A DNA stretch of 64,000 bases from Caldalkalibacillus uzonensis (lineage in GTDB: Bacteria; Bacillota; Bacilli; Caldalkalibacillales; Caldalkalibacillaceae): assembly GCF_030814135.1 (NCBI RefSeq), contig NZ_JAUSUQ010000001.1, forward strand, positions 248,001 through 312,000. Direction: 5' to 3'. Positions within the stretch are counted from its first letter, which is position 1; each line of letters opens with the position of its first letter. Shown here one piece after another: positions 52,106 through 62,585 of this stretch. A model generated the notes under the pieces. The model made no database searches. It saw only the letters and a list, made by a program, of their open reading frames with translations, and was not told where the DNA came from. The position numbers were made by a program, and so were the translations under genes.

Positions 52106-55100
52106 CTAGGCGGTTACCATCTGTTTTTGTTCTTCCAACTTCACTGAAACCAGTTTGGAAACCCCAGATTCCTGCATGGTAATGCCGTACAAGACGTCAG
52201 CCCCTTCCATCGTCCCTTTACGGTGGGTAATGACAATAAACTGGGTTTGCTGGGAGAATTCCCTTAAATACTGGGCAAAACGATAAACGTTGGCTTCATC
52301 CAAAGCCGCTTCCACTTCATCCAGCACGCAGAAAGGAACCGGCTTGACCCGCAGAATGGCAAACAACAGGGCAATGGCGGTTAAAGCCCGTTCTCCACCG
52401 GATAAAAGGCTGAGGTGTTGCAGTTTTTTCCCCGGGGGCTGGGCCACAATATCAACCCCGGTGGAAAGCAAATCCTCAGGATTGGTCAGAATCAGGTCGG
52501 CCCGTCCTCCGCCAAATAACTGTTGAAAAACCTGCAAGAAATGTTCCCGTGTCTGTTTAAAAGTCGCTTCAAACCGCCTGCTCATTTCCCCATCCATTTC
52601 CTCAATCACGCCATACAACGTGTCCTTGGCCTGCAGTAAATCAACCTCCTGCTTTTTGAGGAAGGAATGCCGTTCTGAGAGGCGCTCATACTCCTCTATA
52701 GCGCCCAAGTTCACTGTTCCCAGTCTCTGAATCTCCCCCTTTAGGTGATCTACTTCTTGTTTCACTTGCTGATAGTCAGCCTGCAAGGCATATTGTTCTT
52801 TGGCCAATTCATAACTTAACTCATATTCTTCCCGTAAAATGGTGAAATAGTTTTCCAGTTCCACATCCAGCCGGTTGGCCTTCACTTCCAGACGGTGAAT
52901 GCCAGCTTCCGTCTGCTTTAAAACTTTACGCAGCTCCCTGATTTCAATTTCAAGCTCTTCTAAAGCTTGCTGCTTTTCTTTGCGTTTCTGACGGCATGAC
53001 TCAATTTGTTGGTTTAAAGTTTCTTTCTCTTCCTTTTTGGCCTTAACCAGCTGCTCCAGTTCGTCTTCCTTAGTATGCTGGGCCCCAAGATTGCCTTCCA
53101 GCTGCAGCAGATTGTCCTGGACCAAAGCCAGTTCATCTTCTACTTCTTGTTTAGCCACAGCGAGACGCTGGACATGGCGCAACAGCCCTTCATATTCTTG
53201 CTGTTTGCCGGCCAACTGTACCTTTAAACGGGTCAATTCCTCGTTTGTTGCCGCTTTGGTTTGTTCATTCTCCTTCTTGAGCTGTTCCAGCTTTTTGATT
53301 TCCACCTCTATGGAGTTGGATTGTTCCTGGTGATCACTCAATTTACGGGCTGTCTGTTGTTTCTGCGCTTTGGCTTCACTCAGCTGGCGCTGATACTCGG
53401 CACTTTCCTGGTCATACAGCTCCAATTTTTCATCCAGCCGCTTTTTCTGAAATTCCAGCTGGGCGAGAGTCTCCTTATACTGTTGCTCTTCCTCCTTCAG
53501 TTGTTCCCCTTCCTGCTGCACAGCTTCAAGCTGAGCGTCGATCTCTTGCAGTTTTTTGTAGGTGTTATCCAGGTGTTGTTTTTCCTGCTGTAAGGTTTGT
53601 TTCAACTTGTTAATCGTCTCTTCCAGTGTCTCAATTTCCCTTTCCCGGCCTATGAGGTTACTTTTATTTTTTTTCACACTGCCCCCTGTCATGGAACCGC
53701 CAGGATTGACGATGTCACCGTCCAGGGTGACCAACCGGTAACGGTACTCCAGCCGATTGGCCAGCTCATTAGCTTCTTTTAATGTACCGGTGACGATCAC
53801 CTGTCCAAGCAGGTAATCAATGACAGACCGGTATGTGTCATCCACTGTAATCAGTTCATTGGCCAAGCCGATGACCCCTTGGCCTTGTTCAACCACTTGG
53901 CGGTGATGGCGGGGCATCAAACGCCCTTGAATCACACTGCGGGGTAAAAACGTGGCTCGTCCCAGTTGGTGCTTTTTTAAGTAGGCAATAGCTTCCCGGG
54001 CGCTGGCTTCATCCCGAACCACAATGTGCTGCAGAGCGGCACCCAAAGCGGCTTCAATGGCCAGCTCATAGTTCTTGGGAACCGTAATCAGCTCCGCCAC
54101 CGCTCCGTCAATGCCTGACAAACGGGTGTCCCTTGCTTTCAGAATCTCTTTAACCCCTTGAAAATAGCCGCTGAAATCTTCTTTTAGCTCATGGAGAAAT
54201 TGCTTACGGGCTTGAAGCTGCTCCAGACGGGAAAGCTGCCCGCGGTACACTTCTTCCTCCTCTTTCAGCTTGTCCTGTAAATCTTTTTTATTGGTCTGTA
54301 AGGCTTGATACCGTTCTCTCAGCTGTTCAAGTTTATTTTGGACGGCCTGGCGCTGGTCCTCTTTCTCCTGGAAAGCCTCGTACAATGCTTCCCGCTCATT
54401 CAGGTCACGTTTGTTTTCCTCTTCCAAACGTCTCAGGCGCTGCTGGTATTGCTCAATGGTACGTTCCAGATGGCGGTATTCGTTTTTGAGCGAGGCATGC
54501 TCATTTAAATGCTGAATATAATCCCCTTTCAGTTGTTCCAGACGCTCTTCCACATGTTCAGCCAGCTGGTGAACTTGCTCCTCCTGCTCCCGCACCTTTT
54601 CTTCCAGTGCCTGAACTTCCTTTTCCAGTAGCCCCAGCTTTTCCTTTTCTCTCTCCCATTCACTAGCGCTCTCTTGCTGACGTTTTTTAAGCTGTTTCAT
54701 TTTATCTAAGATATCCTGCTTGTTGGAAGAGAAGTTTTTCTTCCGTTCCCTGAGCACTTCCCTTTGAGCCTCCAGCTTTTCCACATCCTCTGTCACGGTG
54801 AGCAAGAGTTGCTGCAGCTTGTCCAGATCAGCTTCCGTTTGATTCAGTTCCCACTTCAGTTGCTCAAACACCGCTTCCTGCTGGTTCACTTGGGCCGTAT
54901 GGACTTGTTCATCGGCCTTGAGGGCTTCAAGTTGTTTATTTGCCTCTTCCCATTCTTGATACAAGGTTTCGATTAAGTAGACATAGCAGGCAATTTCCTT
55001 TTCAGTCAGCTCACTCTTCAAGGTTTTGTATTTGCTGGCTTTAGCCGCTTGTTCCTCCAGAGGGCCTAGTTGGTCTTCCACTTCAGCAATAATGTCCTGG

Positions 55101-55672
55101 ATGCGGGTTAAATTGGCTTCTGTTTCTTCCAGTTTTCGTTCTGCTTCCTTTTTGCGGTTTTTATATTTCACCACACCGGCCGCTTCTTCAAAAATGCCGC
55201 GGCGGTCCTCGGCTTTGGTGCTTAATATTTCTTCAATCCGGCCCTGCCCGATAATGGAATAGGCTTCCTTGCCCAAGCCGGTATCCATAAACAGCTCAGT
55301 GATATCCTTCAAACGGCAGGGCTGTTTATTGATAAGGTATTCACTTTCACCGGAACGGTAAACCCGGCGGGTGACCGTCACTTCAGAATAGTCAATATCC
55401 AGACTGTGGTCCGTATTGTCCAGGGTGAGGGAAACCTCCGCATAGTTGATCGGTTTGCGGGTGTCACTTCCGGCAAAAATAATATCTTCCATTTTGGAAC
55501 CTCGCAGCGTTTTGGCCGACTGTTCCCCCAAAACCCAGCGTACGGCATCGGAAACATTGCTTTTCCCACTGCCGTTGGGACCGACCACGGCGGTGATCCC
55601 AGGCACGAATTCTAATTCGGTCCGGTCGGCAAAAGATTTAAACCCGTATAATTCCAAACGTTTGAGGTACAT
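52106..55672 (-). CDS. smc: Chromosome segregation protein SMC
   Basis: Condensin ATPase that compacts and segregates the chromosome with ScpA/ScpB. The 1188 residues show the N-terminal Walker A GPNGSGKSNVSDAVRWVLG, long coiled coils (~170-500 and ~670-1020), the hinge (GYFQGVKEILKARD to VNPGGSMTGG), the C-terminal signature LSLLSGGERALTA and Walker B FCVLDEVEAALDE. ATG 55672 has AAAGGAGG upstream. Transcription may start inside the preceding rnc terminator (TTGACG, 17 bases, TATGTT on the minus strand). Confidence 0.98.
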   Translation of the reverse strand: MYLKRLELYGFKSFADRTELEFVPGITAVVGPNGSGKSNVSDAVRWVLGEQSAKTLRGSKMEDIIFAGSDTRKPINYAEVSLTLDNTDHSLDIDYSEVTVTRRVYRSGESEYLINKQPCRLKDITELFMDTGLGKEAYSIIGQGRIEEILSTKAEDRRGIFEEAAGVVKYKNRKKEAERKLEETEANLTRIQDIIAEVEDQLGPLEEQAAKASKYKTLKSELTEKEIACYVYLIETLYQEWEEANKQLEALKADEQVHTAQVNQQEAVFEQLKWELNQTEADLDKLQQLLLTVTEDVEKLEAQREVLRERKKNFSSNKQDILDKMKQLKKRQQESASEWEREKEKLGLLEKEVQALEEKVREQEEQVHQLAEHVEERLEQLKGDYIQHLNEHASLKNEYRHLERTIEQYQQRLRRLEEENKRDLNEREALYEAFQEKEDQRQAVQNKLEQLRERYQALQTNKKDLQDKLKEEEEVYRGQLSRLEQLQARKQFLHELKEDFSGYFQGVKEILKARDTRLSGIDGAVAELITVPKNYELAIEAALGAALQHIVVRDEASAREAIAYLKKHQLGRATFLPRSVIQGRLMPRHHRQVVEQGQGVIGLANELITVDDTYRSVIDYLLGQVIVTGTLKEANELANRLEYRYRLVTLDGDIVNPGGSMTGGSVKKNKSNLIGREREIETLEETINKLKQTLQQEKQHLDNTYKKLQEIDAQLEAVQQEGEQLKEEEQQYKETLAQLEFQKKRLDEKLELYDQESAEYQRQLSEAKAQKQQTARKLSDHQEQSNSIEVEIKKLEQLKKENEQTKAATNEELTRLKVQLAGKQQEYEGLLRHVQRLAVAKQEVEDELALVQDNLLQLEGNLGAQHTKEDELEQLVKAKKEEKETLNQQIESCRQKRKEKQQALEELEIEIRELRKVLKQTEAGIHRLEVKANRLDVELENYFTILREEYELSYELAKEQYALQADYQQVKQEVDHLKGEIQRLGTVNLGAIEEYERLSERHSFLKKQEVDLLQAKDTLYGVIEEMDGEMSRRFEATFKQTREHFLQVFQQLFGGGRADLILTNPEDLLSTGVDIVAQPPGKKLQHLSLLSGGERALTAIALLFAILRVKPVPFCVLDEVEAALDEANVYRFAQYLREFSQQTQFIVITHRKGTMEGADVLYGITMQESGVSKLVSVKLEEQKQMVTA

Positions 55673-55701
55673 GGGCTGACCTCCTTTACATAACATAAAA
55701 G

Positions 55702-55740
55702 CGGAAAAAAGAAGCGTCAAACACATTTTAACGCTTCTTT
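55702..55740 (-). terminator. rnc terminator overlapping its stop codon
   Basis: Minus strand AAAGAAGCGT pairs with ACGCTTCTTT and is followed by TTTCCGC; the first stem base is in the rnc stop codon. The loop side contains TTGACG, a possible -35 for smc with TATGTT 17 bases on. Confidence 0.82.
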
Positions 55741-56444
55741 CACTGAAAACAAACACCTAATTTTTTTAAGGCCTGCTCGGCCGCACGCTGTTCAGCCTCT
55801 TTTTTAGACCGGCCTGTGCCCATGCCCAGATCTTTGCCGCTTAAACAAACCTTGGCCACAAATTCACGGTTGTGGGCCGGTCCCTTTTCACTGACAATCT
55901 GGTAAGTGAGCTCACCCAAGTTATCGTGTTGAACATACTCCTGCAGCTGGCTCTTGTAATCCACAATTTTAAAGAACGCGCCAGCATCAATTTTTGGGTA
56001 GACATATTTGGCCAAAAAGGCGTCCACTGCCTCAAGGCCCTGGTCCAGGTACAAGGCGCCAACAAAGGCTTCAAACACATCGGCCAGCAGGGCGGGACGC
56101 TCCCGCCCTCCCGCCATCTCTTCGCCTCTGCCCAGGCGGACCAGTTTACTGAACTCGAGCTCATTGGCCAGTTGGACCAAAGAAGGCTCACAAACAATGG
56201 CCGCCCGCAGTTTGGTCATTTCCCCTTCGCTCATCGTCTGATAGTGGGTGTACAAATACTGGGAAACGGTCAGTTCCAATACCGCATCCCCCAAAAACTC
56301 CAGTCGCTCATTATCCTTGTATGCTTTGTTTTTATGTTCATTGACGTAAGAAGAGTGAGTAAAGGCTTGCACCAACAGTGTCTCATCCTGAAACGCAATC
56401 CCGATTCGCTTTTGGAACGCTTCAAATTGTTCTTTTTTCGCCAT
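55740..56444 (-). CDS. rnc: Ribonuclease III
   Basis: Double-strand-specific RNase for rRNA, scRNA and mRNA processing. The 234 residues show the RNase III signature [14 protein letters not shown] (about 42-55), a second acidic site [15 protein letters not shown] and a C-terminal dsRNA-binding domain (about 158-230). Follows fabF by 16 bases, then a terminator ends the fab-rnc transcript. Confidence 0.97.
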   Translation of the reverse strand: MAKKEQFEAFQKRIGIAFQDETLLVQAFTHSSYVNEHKNKAYKDNERLEFLGDAVLELTVSQYLYTHYQTMSEGEMTKLRAAIVCEPSLVQLANELEFSKLVRLGRGEEMAGGRERPALLADVFEAFVGALYLDQGLEAVDAFLAKYVYPKIDAGAFFKIVDYKSQLQEYVQHDNLGELTYQIVSEKGPAHNREFVAKVCLSGKDLGMGTGRSKKEAEQRAAEQALKKLGVCFQ

Positions 56445-56460
56445 ACCTTTCCCTCACTGC

Positions 56461-57702
56461 TCAGGCTTCGTATTGCTTGAGAATGATGGTGGCGTTGTGT
56501 CCACCAAATCCTAAAGAATTGGAAAGGGCCACATTCACCTTGCTTTGGCGTGCTTCATTGGGCACATAATCCAGATCACAATCCGGATCAGGTGTTTCAT
56601 AGTTAATCGTCGGAGGCAAAATTTGATCTCTGATTGCTAGAGCAGTTACAATTGCTTCCACGCCGCCGGCAGCACCCAGTAAGTGACCGGTCATCGATTT
56701 GCTGGAACTGACTGCCAGCTTGTAAGCATGCTCACCAAAGACCGTTTTGATAGCAATAGTTTCAAACTTATCGTTATAAGGTGTAGAGGTGCCATGGGCA
56801 TTAATGTAGTCCACCTCTTCCGGATTGAGCCGGGCATCTTTCAAGGCCATGGCCATGGCCCGTGCGGCACCTTCTCCTTCAGGTGCCGGGCTGGTAATAT
56901 GGTAGGCATCTCCCGTCATGCCATAGCCCACCACTTCAGCGATAATGGAAGCACCCCGTTTTAGGGCGTGATCAAGAGATTCTAGAATAACAATCCCGGC
57001 CCCTTCTCCCATCACAAAACCGTCCCTGTCTTTATCAAATGGCCGACTTGCTTTTTCCGGTTCGTCATTACGGGTAGACAGCGCCTTGTTAGCATTAAAA
57101 CCAGCAAAAGCAAGTGGGGTGATGGTGGCTTCTGTACCTCCTGCTATCATCACTTCGGCCTGGCCGCGGCGAATAATGTTGAATGCATCTCCAACGGCGT
57201 GGGTCCCCGTGGCGCAGGCGCTCATGGAGGCGCTGTTCGGGCCTTTGGCTCCTGTTTCGATAGAAATTACACCGGAAGCCATATTGGCAATCATCATGGG
57301 GATAAAAAACGGGCTGACCCTTTTCGGTCCCTTGTTCAGCATCACTTTATGCTGCTCTTCCCATGTCTTTAATCCGCCGATGCCGGATCCCACATAGACA
57401 CCCACATCATGAGCGTTCTCTTCCGTAATCGTGAGCTCAGCATGTTTTAAAGCCAGCTTGGCAGCGGCAACACCAAACTGAACAAAACGGTCCGTCCGCT
57501 TAATATCCCGGCGGTCCATATAATCCTCAGGGTTAAAATCTTTCACTTCGGCCGCAATTTTAGTGGCATGTTCGCTGGCGTCAAAAGATTCAATTTTGGA
57601 AACGCCGGATTTCCCTTTTACGATATTATCCCAAAAACTGTTAATATCTTGACCAAGGGAGGTGATCACACCACACCCGGTGATCACTACACGTCGATTC
57701 AT
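56461..57702 (-). CDS. fabF: 3-Oxoacyl-[ACP] synthase II
   Basis: Elongating ketosynthase of type II fatty acid synthesis. The 413 residues carry the Cys-His-His triad: [14 protein letters not shown] (Cys ~164), [12 protein letters not shown] and [15 protein letters not shown] 57702 follows GAGGTG. It stands between acpP and rnc; in B. subtilis fabF lies elsewhere with fabHA, so the operon here is fuller. Confidence 0.97.
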   Translation of the reverse strand: MNRRVVITGCGVITSLGQDINSFWDNIVKGKSGVSKIESFDASEHATKIAAEVKDFNPEDYMDRRDIKRTDRFVQFGVAAAKLALKHAELTITEENAHDVGVYVGSGIGGLKTWEEQHKVMLNKGPKRVSPFFIPMMIANMASGVISIETGAKGPNSASMSACATGTHAVGDAFNIIRRGQAEVMIAGGTEATITPLAFAGFNANKALSTRNDEPEKASRPFDKDRDGFVMGEGAGIVILESLDHALKRGASIIAEVVGYGMTGDAYHITSPAPEGEGAARAMAMALKDARLNPEEVDYINAHGTSTPYNDKFETIAIKTVFGEHAYKLAVSSSKSMTGHLLGAAGGVEAIVTALAIRDQILPPTINYETPDPDCDLDYVPNEARQSKVNVALSNSLGFGGHNATIILKQYEA

Positions 57703-57757
57703 TTTATTTTCACCTCTATATCAACAGGGTCAAACTGTTCCGTGCGTAATGAAAGGG

Positions 57758-57781
57758 AAGTCCCGTTGTAGAACGGGACTT
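57758..57781 (-). terminator. Hairpin between acpP and fabF, likely attenuator
   Basis: Minus strand AAGTCCCGTT-CTAC-AACGGGACTT, a perfect 10-bp stem 26 bases after the acpP stop, followed by CCCTTT rather than a full T tract. It may partly terminate or protect the acpP end so that acyl carrier protein is made in excess. Confidence 0.65.
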
Positions 57782-57806
57782 ATCATCACATCAGCCGGTT
57801 CAGCTT

Positions 57807-58040
57807 TTACAGTTGTGACTCTATGTAGGCGACAGCTTCTCCCACAGTGGTGATTTTCTCTGCATCCTCATCGGAGATTTCCATGTCAAATTCATCTTCC
57901 AATTCCATCACCAATTCAACCACATCAAGAGAATCTGCGCCTAAGTCATCCTTGAAGGAAGCTTCAGGCGTAACCTGAGACTCATCCACTTCCAAACGGT
58001 CAACAATAATTTTTTTCACCCGTTCAAATGTGTCTGCCAT
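57807..58040 (-). CDS. acpP: Acyl carrier protein
   Basis: Carrier of growing acyl chains on phosphopantetheine. The 77 residues include the attachment site [17 protein letters not shown] with Ser37. Very acidic helical protein as expected. GAGAG/GAGG upstream of ATG. Followed by a strong hairpin before fabF. Confidence 0.98.
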   Translation of the reverse strand: MADTFERVKKIIVDRLEVDESQVTPEASFKDDLGADSLDVVELVMELEDEFDMEISDEDAEKITTVGEAVAYIESQL

Positions 58041-58113
58041 CTTCTCTCACCTCCTCTCAAGGGTTTGCCCCAGGTGATTATATCATATCAAAGCTGGCTA
58101 TGTGTGTCGAAAA

Positions 58114-58857
58114 TTACATGACCATGCCGCCATCTACATGGATCGTCTGGCCTGTGATATAGGCCGCATCATCAGAGGCCAGAAACTTGACGACACGGGC
58201 AATGTCATCGGGGTCTCCCAAGCGTCCGAGGGGAATTTGGGTTAAGAGCTGCTCTTTAATCTCTTCACCCAGGACATCAGTCATATCAGTCTGGATAAAA
58301 CCAGGAGCAACGGCATTGACCGTAATTCCCCTGGCCGCCAGTTCCCGGGCCGTTGTTTTGGTCAGGCCAATTACTCCAGCCTTGGCCGCCACATAATTGG
58401 CCTGGCCGGCGTTGCCCATCACACCTACAACGGAAGAGATGTTAATAATCCGCCCCGACTTCTGCTTCATCATTTGCCGGGTGACAGCCTTGGTGCAGTT
58501 AAACACGCCTTTTAAGTTGACATTGATGACGGCATCCCATTCTTCTTCTTTCATGCGCATCAGCAAATTGTCCCGGGTAATGCCGGCGTTATTGACCAGA
58601 ATATCCAGCCGGCCAAAGGTTTCAATCACTTGTTTGACCATATCGTTGACGGCCGCTTGCTCAGCCACGTTGGCTTTGACCGCGATGGCCTTTTGTCCCA
58701 GATGTTCCACTTCCTGAACCAGTTGGCTCGCCGCCTGCTCACTGCCGGCATAATTGATGGCCACATCAGCTCCTGCCTTGGCCAAAGCCAGGACTATAGC
58801 CCGGCCAATCCCCCTGGCACCGCCTGTCACCAGTGCGACTTTACCAGACAAACTCAC
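58114..58857 (-). CDS. fabG: 3-Oxoacyl-[ACP] reductase
   Basis: NADPH-dependent SDR of fatty acid elongation. The 247 residues show [11 protein letters not shown] near the start, [10 protein letters not shown], the catalytic [19 protein letters not shown] (Ser, Tyr, Lys) and the C-terminal [12 protein letters not shown]. It starts at GTG 58857, overlapping the fabD stop by four bases (GTGA). Confidence 0.97.
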   Translation of the reverse strand: MSLSGKVALVTGGARGIGRAIVLALAKAGADVAINYAGSEQAASQLVQEVEHLGQKAIAVKANVAEQAAVNDMVKQVIETFGRLDILVNNAGITRDNLLMRMKEEEWDAVINVNLKGVFNCTKAVTRQMMKQKSGRIINISSVVGVMGNAGQANYVAAKAGVIGLTKTTARELAARGITVNAVAPGFIQTDMTDVLGEEIKEQLLTQIPLGRLGDPDDIARVVKFLASDDAAYITGQTIHVDGGMVM

Positions 58858-59792
58858 TTGATCACCTCCAATGTTTGCTTCAAGGAAACTTCATCATACA
58901 CGGAGCAAACCGAAACATCACGGCTCGTTTTCTTAATTAAACCAGCCAAAACCTGCCCTGGTCCAATTTCTACAAAGGTGTCCACACCGGCCTCAATCAT
59001 CCATCTCACAGAGTCTTCCCATAATACGGGAGAAAATACCTGTTCGATCAAGGCATGTTCGATCTCCTCGGCCAGCATAACCGGTCTTGCTTCCACATTG
59101 GTCACCACCGGCACTTTAGCATTGTGAATAGTTACCTTCTCCAGCGCATGGGCCAGCCGGCTGGCAGCAGGTTTCATCAAGTCAGAGTGAAAGGGACCGC
59201 TCACCTCCAGGGGAATGACACGTCTGGCCTTTTTCTGCTCTTTAATCAGCTGTGAAGCTTTCTCCACGCCCTCTTTGGTGCCTGAGATCACGACTTGGCC
59301 AGGACTGTTCAGGTTAGCCAGCTGGACCGCATCTCCTTCCAAGCTGATCTCCTCACAAATACGCTGCACTTCGTCCCTGTCCCCGCCAATCACGGCAGCC
59401 ATGGCTCCTTGTCCTGCCGGAACAGCTTCGTCCATAAATTTACCCCTCTTGTGAACAGTGGTCACAGCATCTGCGAATGACAACGCCTCCGCTGCAACCA
59501 GAGCGGAATACTCGCCCAAACTGTGGCCGGCCACATAATCTGGACGGGGGGCTTCTGTTTTTAAGACCTCATACAGGGCTATGCTGGTCGTTAAAATGGC
59601 AGGCTGGGTATGGTATGTAAGACGGAGTTCTTCTTCAGGCCCTTCAAAACACAACGTTGAAAGCGAGTAACCCAAACTTTCATCAGCCAAGGCAAAGATG
59701 TTCCTAGCCGCTTCATATTGTTCAGCCAATGTTTTGCCCATACCTACATATTGTGCCCCTTGCCCGGGGAACACAAAGGCGATTTTACCCAC
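58854..59792 (-). CDS. fabD: Malonyl-CoA:ACP transacylase
   Basis: Loads malonyl groups onto ACP. The 312 residues show [14 protein letters not shown], the active serine in [14 protein letters not shown] (about residue 91), catalytic His in SGPFHSDLM and the C-terminal [16 protein letters not shown] 59792 with AAAGGGG upstream fits the family start; the open frame extends 72 bases further without a site. Lies 89 bases after fabH. Confidence 0.95.
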   Translation of the reverse strand: MGKIAFVFPGQGAQYVGMGKTLAEQYEAARNIFALADESLGYSLSTLCFEGPEEELRLTYHTQPAILTTSIALYEVLKTEAPRPDYVAGHSLGEYSALVAAEALSFADAVTTVHKRGKFMDEAVPAGQGAMAAVIGGDRDEVQRICEEISLEGDAVQLANLNSPGQVVISGTKEGVEKASQLIKEQKKARRVIPLEVSGPFHSDLMKPAASRLAHALEKVTIHNAKVPVVTNVEARPVMLAEEIEHALIEQVFSPVLWEDSVRWMIEAGVDTFVEIGPGQVLAGLIKKTSRDVSVCSVYDEVSLKQTLEVIK

Positions 59793-59881
59793 AACTGAAT
59801 CCCCTTTCTCTGTATCTTTCAATTGGATAGCCCTTTTAACACAATTAAACGTGATGAAGATCATTGCAATATGATATTCAC

Positions 59882-60874
59882 TTACATATTCCAGCGCATC
59901 ACGCTGCCTCCCCAGGTTAGTCCTCCTCCGAAACCGACAAAAACAACAACATCTCCTTTTTTAATCCGTCCGTTCTGCACAGCCTCATCTAAAGCAACCG
60001 GTATGGAGGCTGAGGACATGTTCCCGTAGCGGTCAAGATTAATCACAACCCGCTCCTCCCCTAAGCCAAGCCGCTTGCGGGCGGCATCAATTATGCGCAG
60101 GTTAGCCTGATGGGGAACCAGAAACTGGACATCTTCTTTGGAAAGGCCTGCTTTTTCAATCACTGAAACAGAGACCTGCTCCATCACACGGACTGCAAAC
60201 TTGAATACCTCTTGGCCGTTCATATAAATAAAGTGTTTTTCCTCCTCTAGCGTCCGGGCAGAAGCTGGCAGACGCGAGCCTCCAGCAGGCAGATTAAGCA
60301 GGTCGGCCCCGCTTCCGTCTGACCCTAATTCGAAAGATAGAAATCCGAACCCCTCCTCTGTTGGTCCAATCACTACGGCACCAGCACCATCACCAAACAG
60401 CACACAAGTGTTACGGTCCTTCCAATTTGTAATTTTGGACAGACACTCCACTCCGACAACCAGAATGTAACGGTACATGCCACTTTGCACAAACTGGGTT
60501 GCGGTGGAGACAGCATACAGAAATCCGCTGCAGGCCGCCGACAGATCCATGGCGGCAATTTTAGGTGCGCCCAATTTGTGTTGCAAAATGCAGGCTGTTG
60601 ATGGAAAAAACATGTCTGGTGTAACAGTGGCCACAATGATCATATCCAGCTCTTCGGCAGAGATGCCAGCATGCTGCAATGCTTTGACACTTGCTTCGTA
60701 AGCCAAATCGGAAGAAGCCATGTGTTCATCAGCAATCCGGCGCTCCCTGATCCCTGTCCGGGTACGGATCCATTCATCATTCGTATCTACCATTTTTTCT
60801 AAATCACGGTTAGTTAAAACCTTTTCAGGCAGAAAAGACCCTGTTCCTAAAATGCCAACCCCTTGTCTGCTCAA
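59882..60874 (-). CDS. fabH: 3-Oxoacyl-[ACP] synthase III
   Basis: Initiates fatty acid synthesis by joining acyl-CoA primer to malonyl-ACP. The 330 residues carry the Cys-His-Asn triad: [13 protein letters not shown] (Cys ~113), [10 protein letters not shown] (His ~249) and [12 protein letters not shown] (Asn ~279). It starts at TTG 60874, overlapping the plsX stop by four bases. Its place between plsX and fabD differs from B. subtilis and resembles clostridial and some thermophilic arrangements (recollection). Confidence 0.96.
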   Translation of the reverse strand: MSRQGVGILGTGSFLPEKVLTNRDLEKMVDTNDEWIRTRTGIRERRIADEHMASSDLAYEASVKALQHAGISAEELDMIIVATVTPDMFFPSTACILQHKLGAPKIAAMDLSAACSGFLYAVSTATQFVQSGMYRYILVVGVECLSKITNWKDRNTCVLFGDGAGAVVIGPTEEGFGFLSFELGSDGSGADLLNLPAGGSRLPASARTLEEEKHFIYMNGQEVFKFAVRVMEQVSVSVIEKAGLSKEDVQFLVPHQANLRIIDAARKRLGLGEERVVINLDRYGNMSSASIPVALDEAVQNGRIKKGDVVVFVGFGGGLTWGGSVMRWNM

Positions 60875-61869
60875 TATGTCTCACTCACTTTCCCTAATTC
60901 ATGTCGAATCAGCCCGGCAACATCCTGTGTAATACATTCCCTTGCCTGCCGAATCGCGTTTTTGACGGCATTGGCGTTGGACGAACCGTGGGCTTTGATG
61001 CAAATGCCGTCCAATCCCAACAGCGGCGCACCGCCGTATTCGGTGTAATCCATTTTCTTTTTGAATCCTTTCAGTCCCGGTTTTAACAACAATGCACCGA
61101 TTTTTTGTACCGGTGTAGCAGTCATCACCTCTTTCAGCATGGTGAAGATAGAACCGGCCACCCCTTCGGTCAGTTTCAAGACTACATTCCCAGTAAAACC
61201 GTCACACACGACAACATCAGCGCCTCCAGAGGGAATATCCCTCGCTTCAATATTGCCAATGAAGTTCAGCGGTTCGTTTTTTAATCGGCCGTAGGCTGAT
61301 TTCACCAATTCATTGCCTTTTGTTTCCTCAGTACCCACATTTAATAACCCGATTCGGGGCTCAGGTATATGCAACACCCGGTTGGCGTAGATATGGCCCA
61401 TCCAAGCGTATTGCACTAAGTGAGCCGGCTTGGCTTCTACGTTGGCTCCTACATCCAGTAGCAGAACCGGACTGCCGGTTGACGTGGGCATCACTGTGGC
61501 TAGTGCCGGACGCTCGATACCTTTAATCCGTCCGGTCACCAACAAACCCGCCGTCATATAAGCACCGGTGTTGCCTGCTGAGATACAAGCATGTACCTTT
61601 TGCTCCTTAACCAAGCGGGTGCATGTCACCAAAGAAGCATTCTTTTTACGCCGCACTGCGCGCACAGGTTCCTCATCAGCAGCAATCACTTCATCAGTGT
61701 GGACCAGTTGGATCCGGTCCGTCCACCCTCCGAGACGAGAGGTGATCTCTTCTTTCCTGCCGACCAAGACCAGTTCGATGTCGTCAAAGGCATCAAGAGC
61801 GAGTAAGGCACCTTTGACAATTTCATCCGGTGCATAATCGCCCCCCATGATGTCAATGGCAATCTTCAT
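60871..61869 (-). CDS. plsX: Phosphate acyltransferase PlsX
   Basis: Makes acyl-phosphate from acyl-ACP for phospholipid synthesis; peripheral membrane enzyme. The 332 residues show [64 protein letters not shown] and the end [18 protein letters not shown]. Its ATG overlaps the fapR stop by four bases (ATGA). Confidence 0.97.
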   Translation of the reverse strand: MKIAIDIMGGDYAPDEIVKGALLALDAFDDIELVLVGRKEEITSRLGGWTDRIQLVHTDEVIAADEEPVRAVRRKKNASLVTCTRLVKEQKVHACISAGNTGAYMTAGLLVTGRIKGIERPALATVMPTSTGSPVLLLDVGANVEAKPAHLVQYAWMGHIYANRVLHIPEPRIGLLNVGTEETKGNELVKSAYGRLKNEPLNFIGNIEARDIPSGGADVVVCDGFTGNVVLKLTEGVAGSIFTMLKEVMTATPVQKIGALLLKPGLKGFKKKMDYTEYGGAPLLGLDGICIKAHGSSNANAVKNAIRQARECITQDVAGLIRHELGKVSETY

Positions 61870-62453
61870 GTCTGTGGGCTAACCTCCCTTGTTGAATTCA
61901 CAGTGGACCGGTACACAGTAAAATGACCTGAAAATACCATTTCTTCGCCACAAAAAGATTCTACACGAACTTTGGTCCGGTCAGCTTTAGTTTCAGTCAC
62001 CCTGGCCTTGGCCACAACTCTTTCACCCACTTTCACAGGCCTGAGAAAGCGGATATTGGCCGAAGCAGTCAGCGCCAATTCGTCATCAATGACAGCCACA
62101 GCCAGGGAGTTGGCCTGGGCGAATAGGTGATGCCCCCGAGCAATTTGATTGCGGGTAAAGGCATGCTCTTCCCGGATATCCAAAATAGAAATGGCGCTTT
62201 TATCCAACTGCAAATCGATGATCTCTCCGATCACTTCATCCACTAAAAGGGAGCGGACCTCATCATAATTTTGTTCAGCCACGCTTTTAATTCGTTCCCG
62301 CAGCTCGGGAATTGATTTTTCCAAGCGATCCAAACGGATGGTTTGAACACTGACCTGAAAATGTCGGGCCAATTCTTCATCAGTCATAAATGGATTCTTA
62401 TGTAACAGCTCAACTAATTGGTTTTGTCGCTCTTTTTTCGATAGTTTGGGCAT
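61866..62453 (-). CDS. fapR: Transcription factor FapR
   Basis: Malonyl-CoA-responsive repressor of fatty acid and phospholipid genes. The 195 residues combine an N-terminal DeoR-like helix-turn-helix ([20 protein letters not shown]) with a hot-dog ligand domain ([18 protein letters not shown], then [15 protein letters not shown]). First gene of the operon; its own binding site overlaps the transcription start (62485-62502), so it is autoregulated. Confidence 0.96.
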   Translation of the reverse strand: MPKLSKKERQNQLVELLHKNPFMTDEELARHFQVSVQTIRLDRLEKSIPELRERIKSVAEQNYDEVRSLLVDEVIGEIIDLQLDKSAISILDIREEHAFTRNQIARGHHLFAQANSLAVAVIDDELALTASANIRFLRPVKVGERVVAKARVTETKADRTKVRVESFCGEEMVFSGHFTVYRSTVNSTREVSPQT

Positions 62454-62484
62454 CCCCTATCACCACCACAACTCCACTCCTCAT

Positions 62485-62502
62485 TTAGCACTTGGTCTTA
62501 AT
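62485..62502 (-). promoter_or_regulatory. FapR operator
   Basis: TTAGCACTTGGTCTTAAT on the plus strand, close to the FapR consensus (TTAGTACCTGGTCTTAAT type; two or three differences). It lies just downstream of the -10, across the expected transcription start of fapR. Confidence 0.85.
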
Positions 62503-62505
62503 AGT

Positions 62506-62534
62506 AGTATATAGTAGTGAACTGAAAATCGCAA
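62506..62534 (-). promoter_or_regulatory. fapR-plsX-fab operon promoter
   Basis: Minus strand TTGCGA (62534-62529), 17 bases, TATACT (62511-62506), followed directly by the FapR operator. Confidence 0.82.
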
Positions 62535-62585
62535 TCCTTAATTTTCCTTCTCTTTCCCTGTGCATATCTTGGAGCTTACCATTGC

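Noticed and set aside
53261-53593. Hydrophobic plus-strand frames opposite smc
   Set aside because: They are the antisense of Gln/Glu/Lys-rich coiled-coil codons, which always yield Leu/Phe-rich frames; no ribosome sites.
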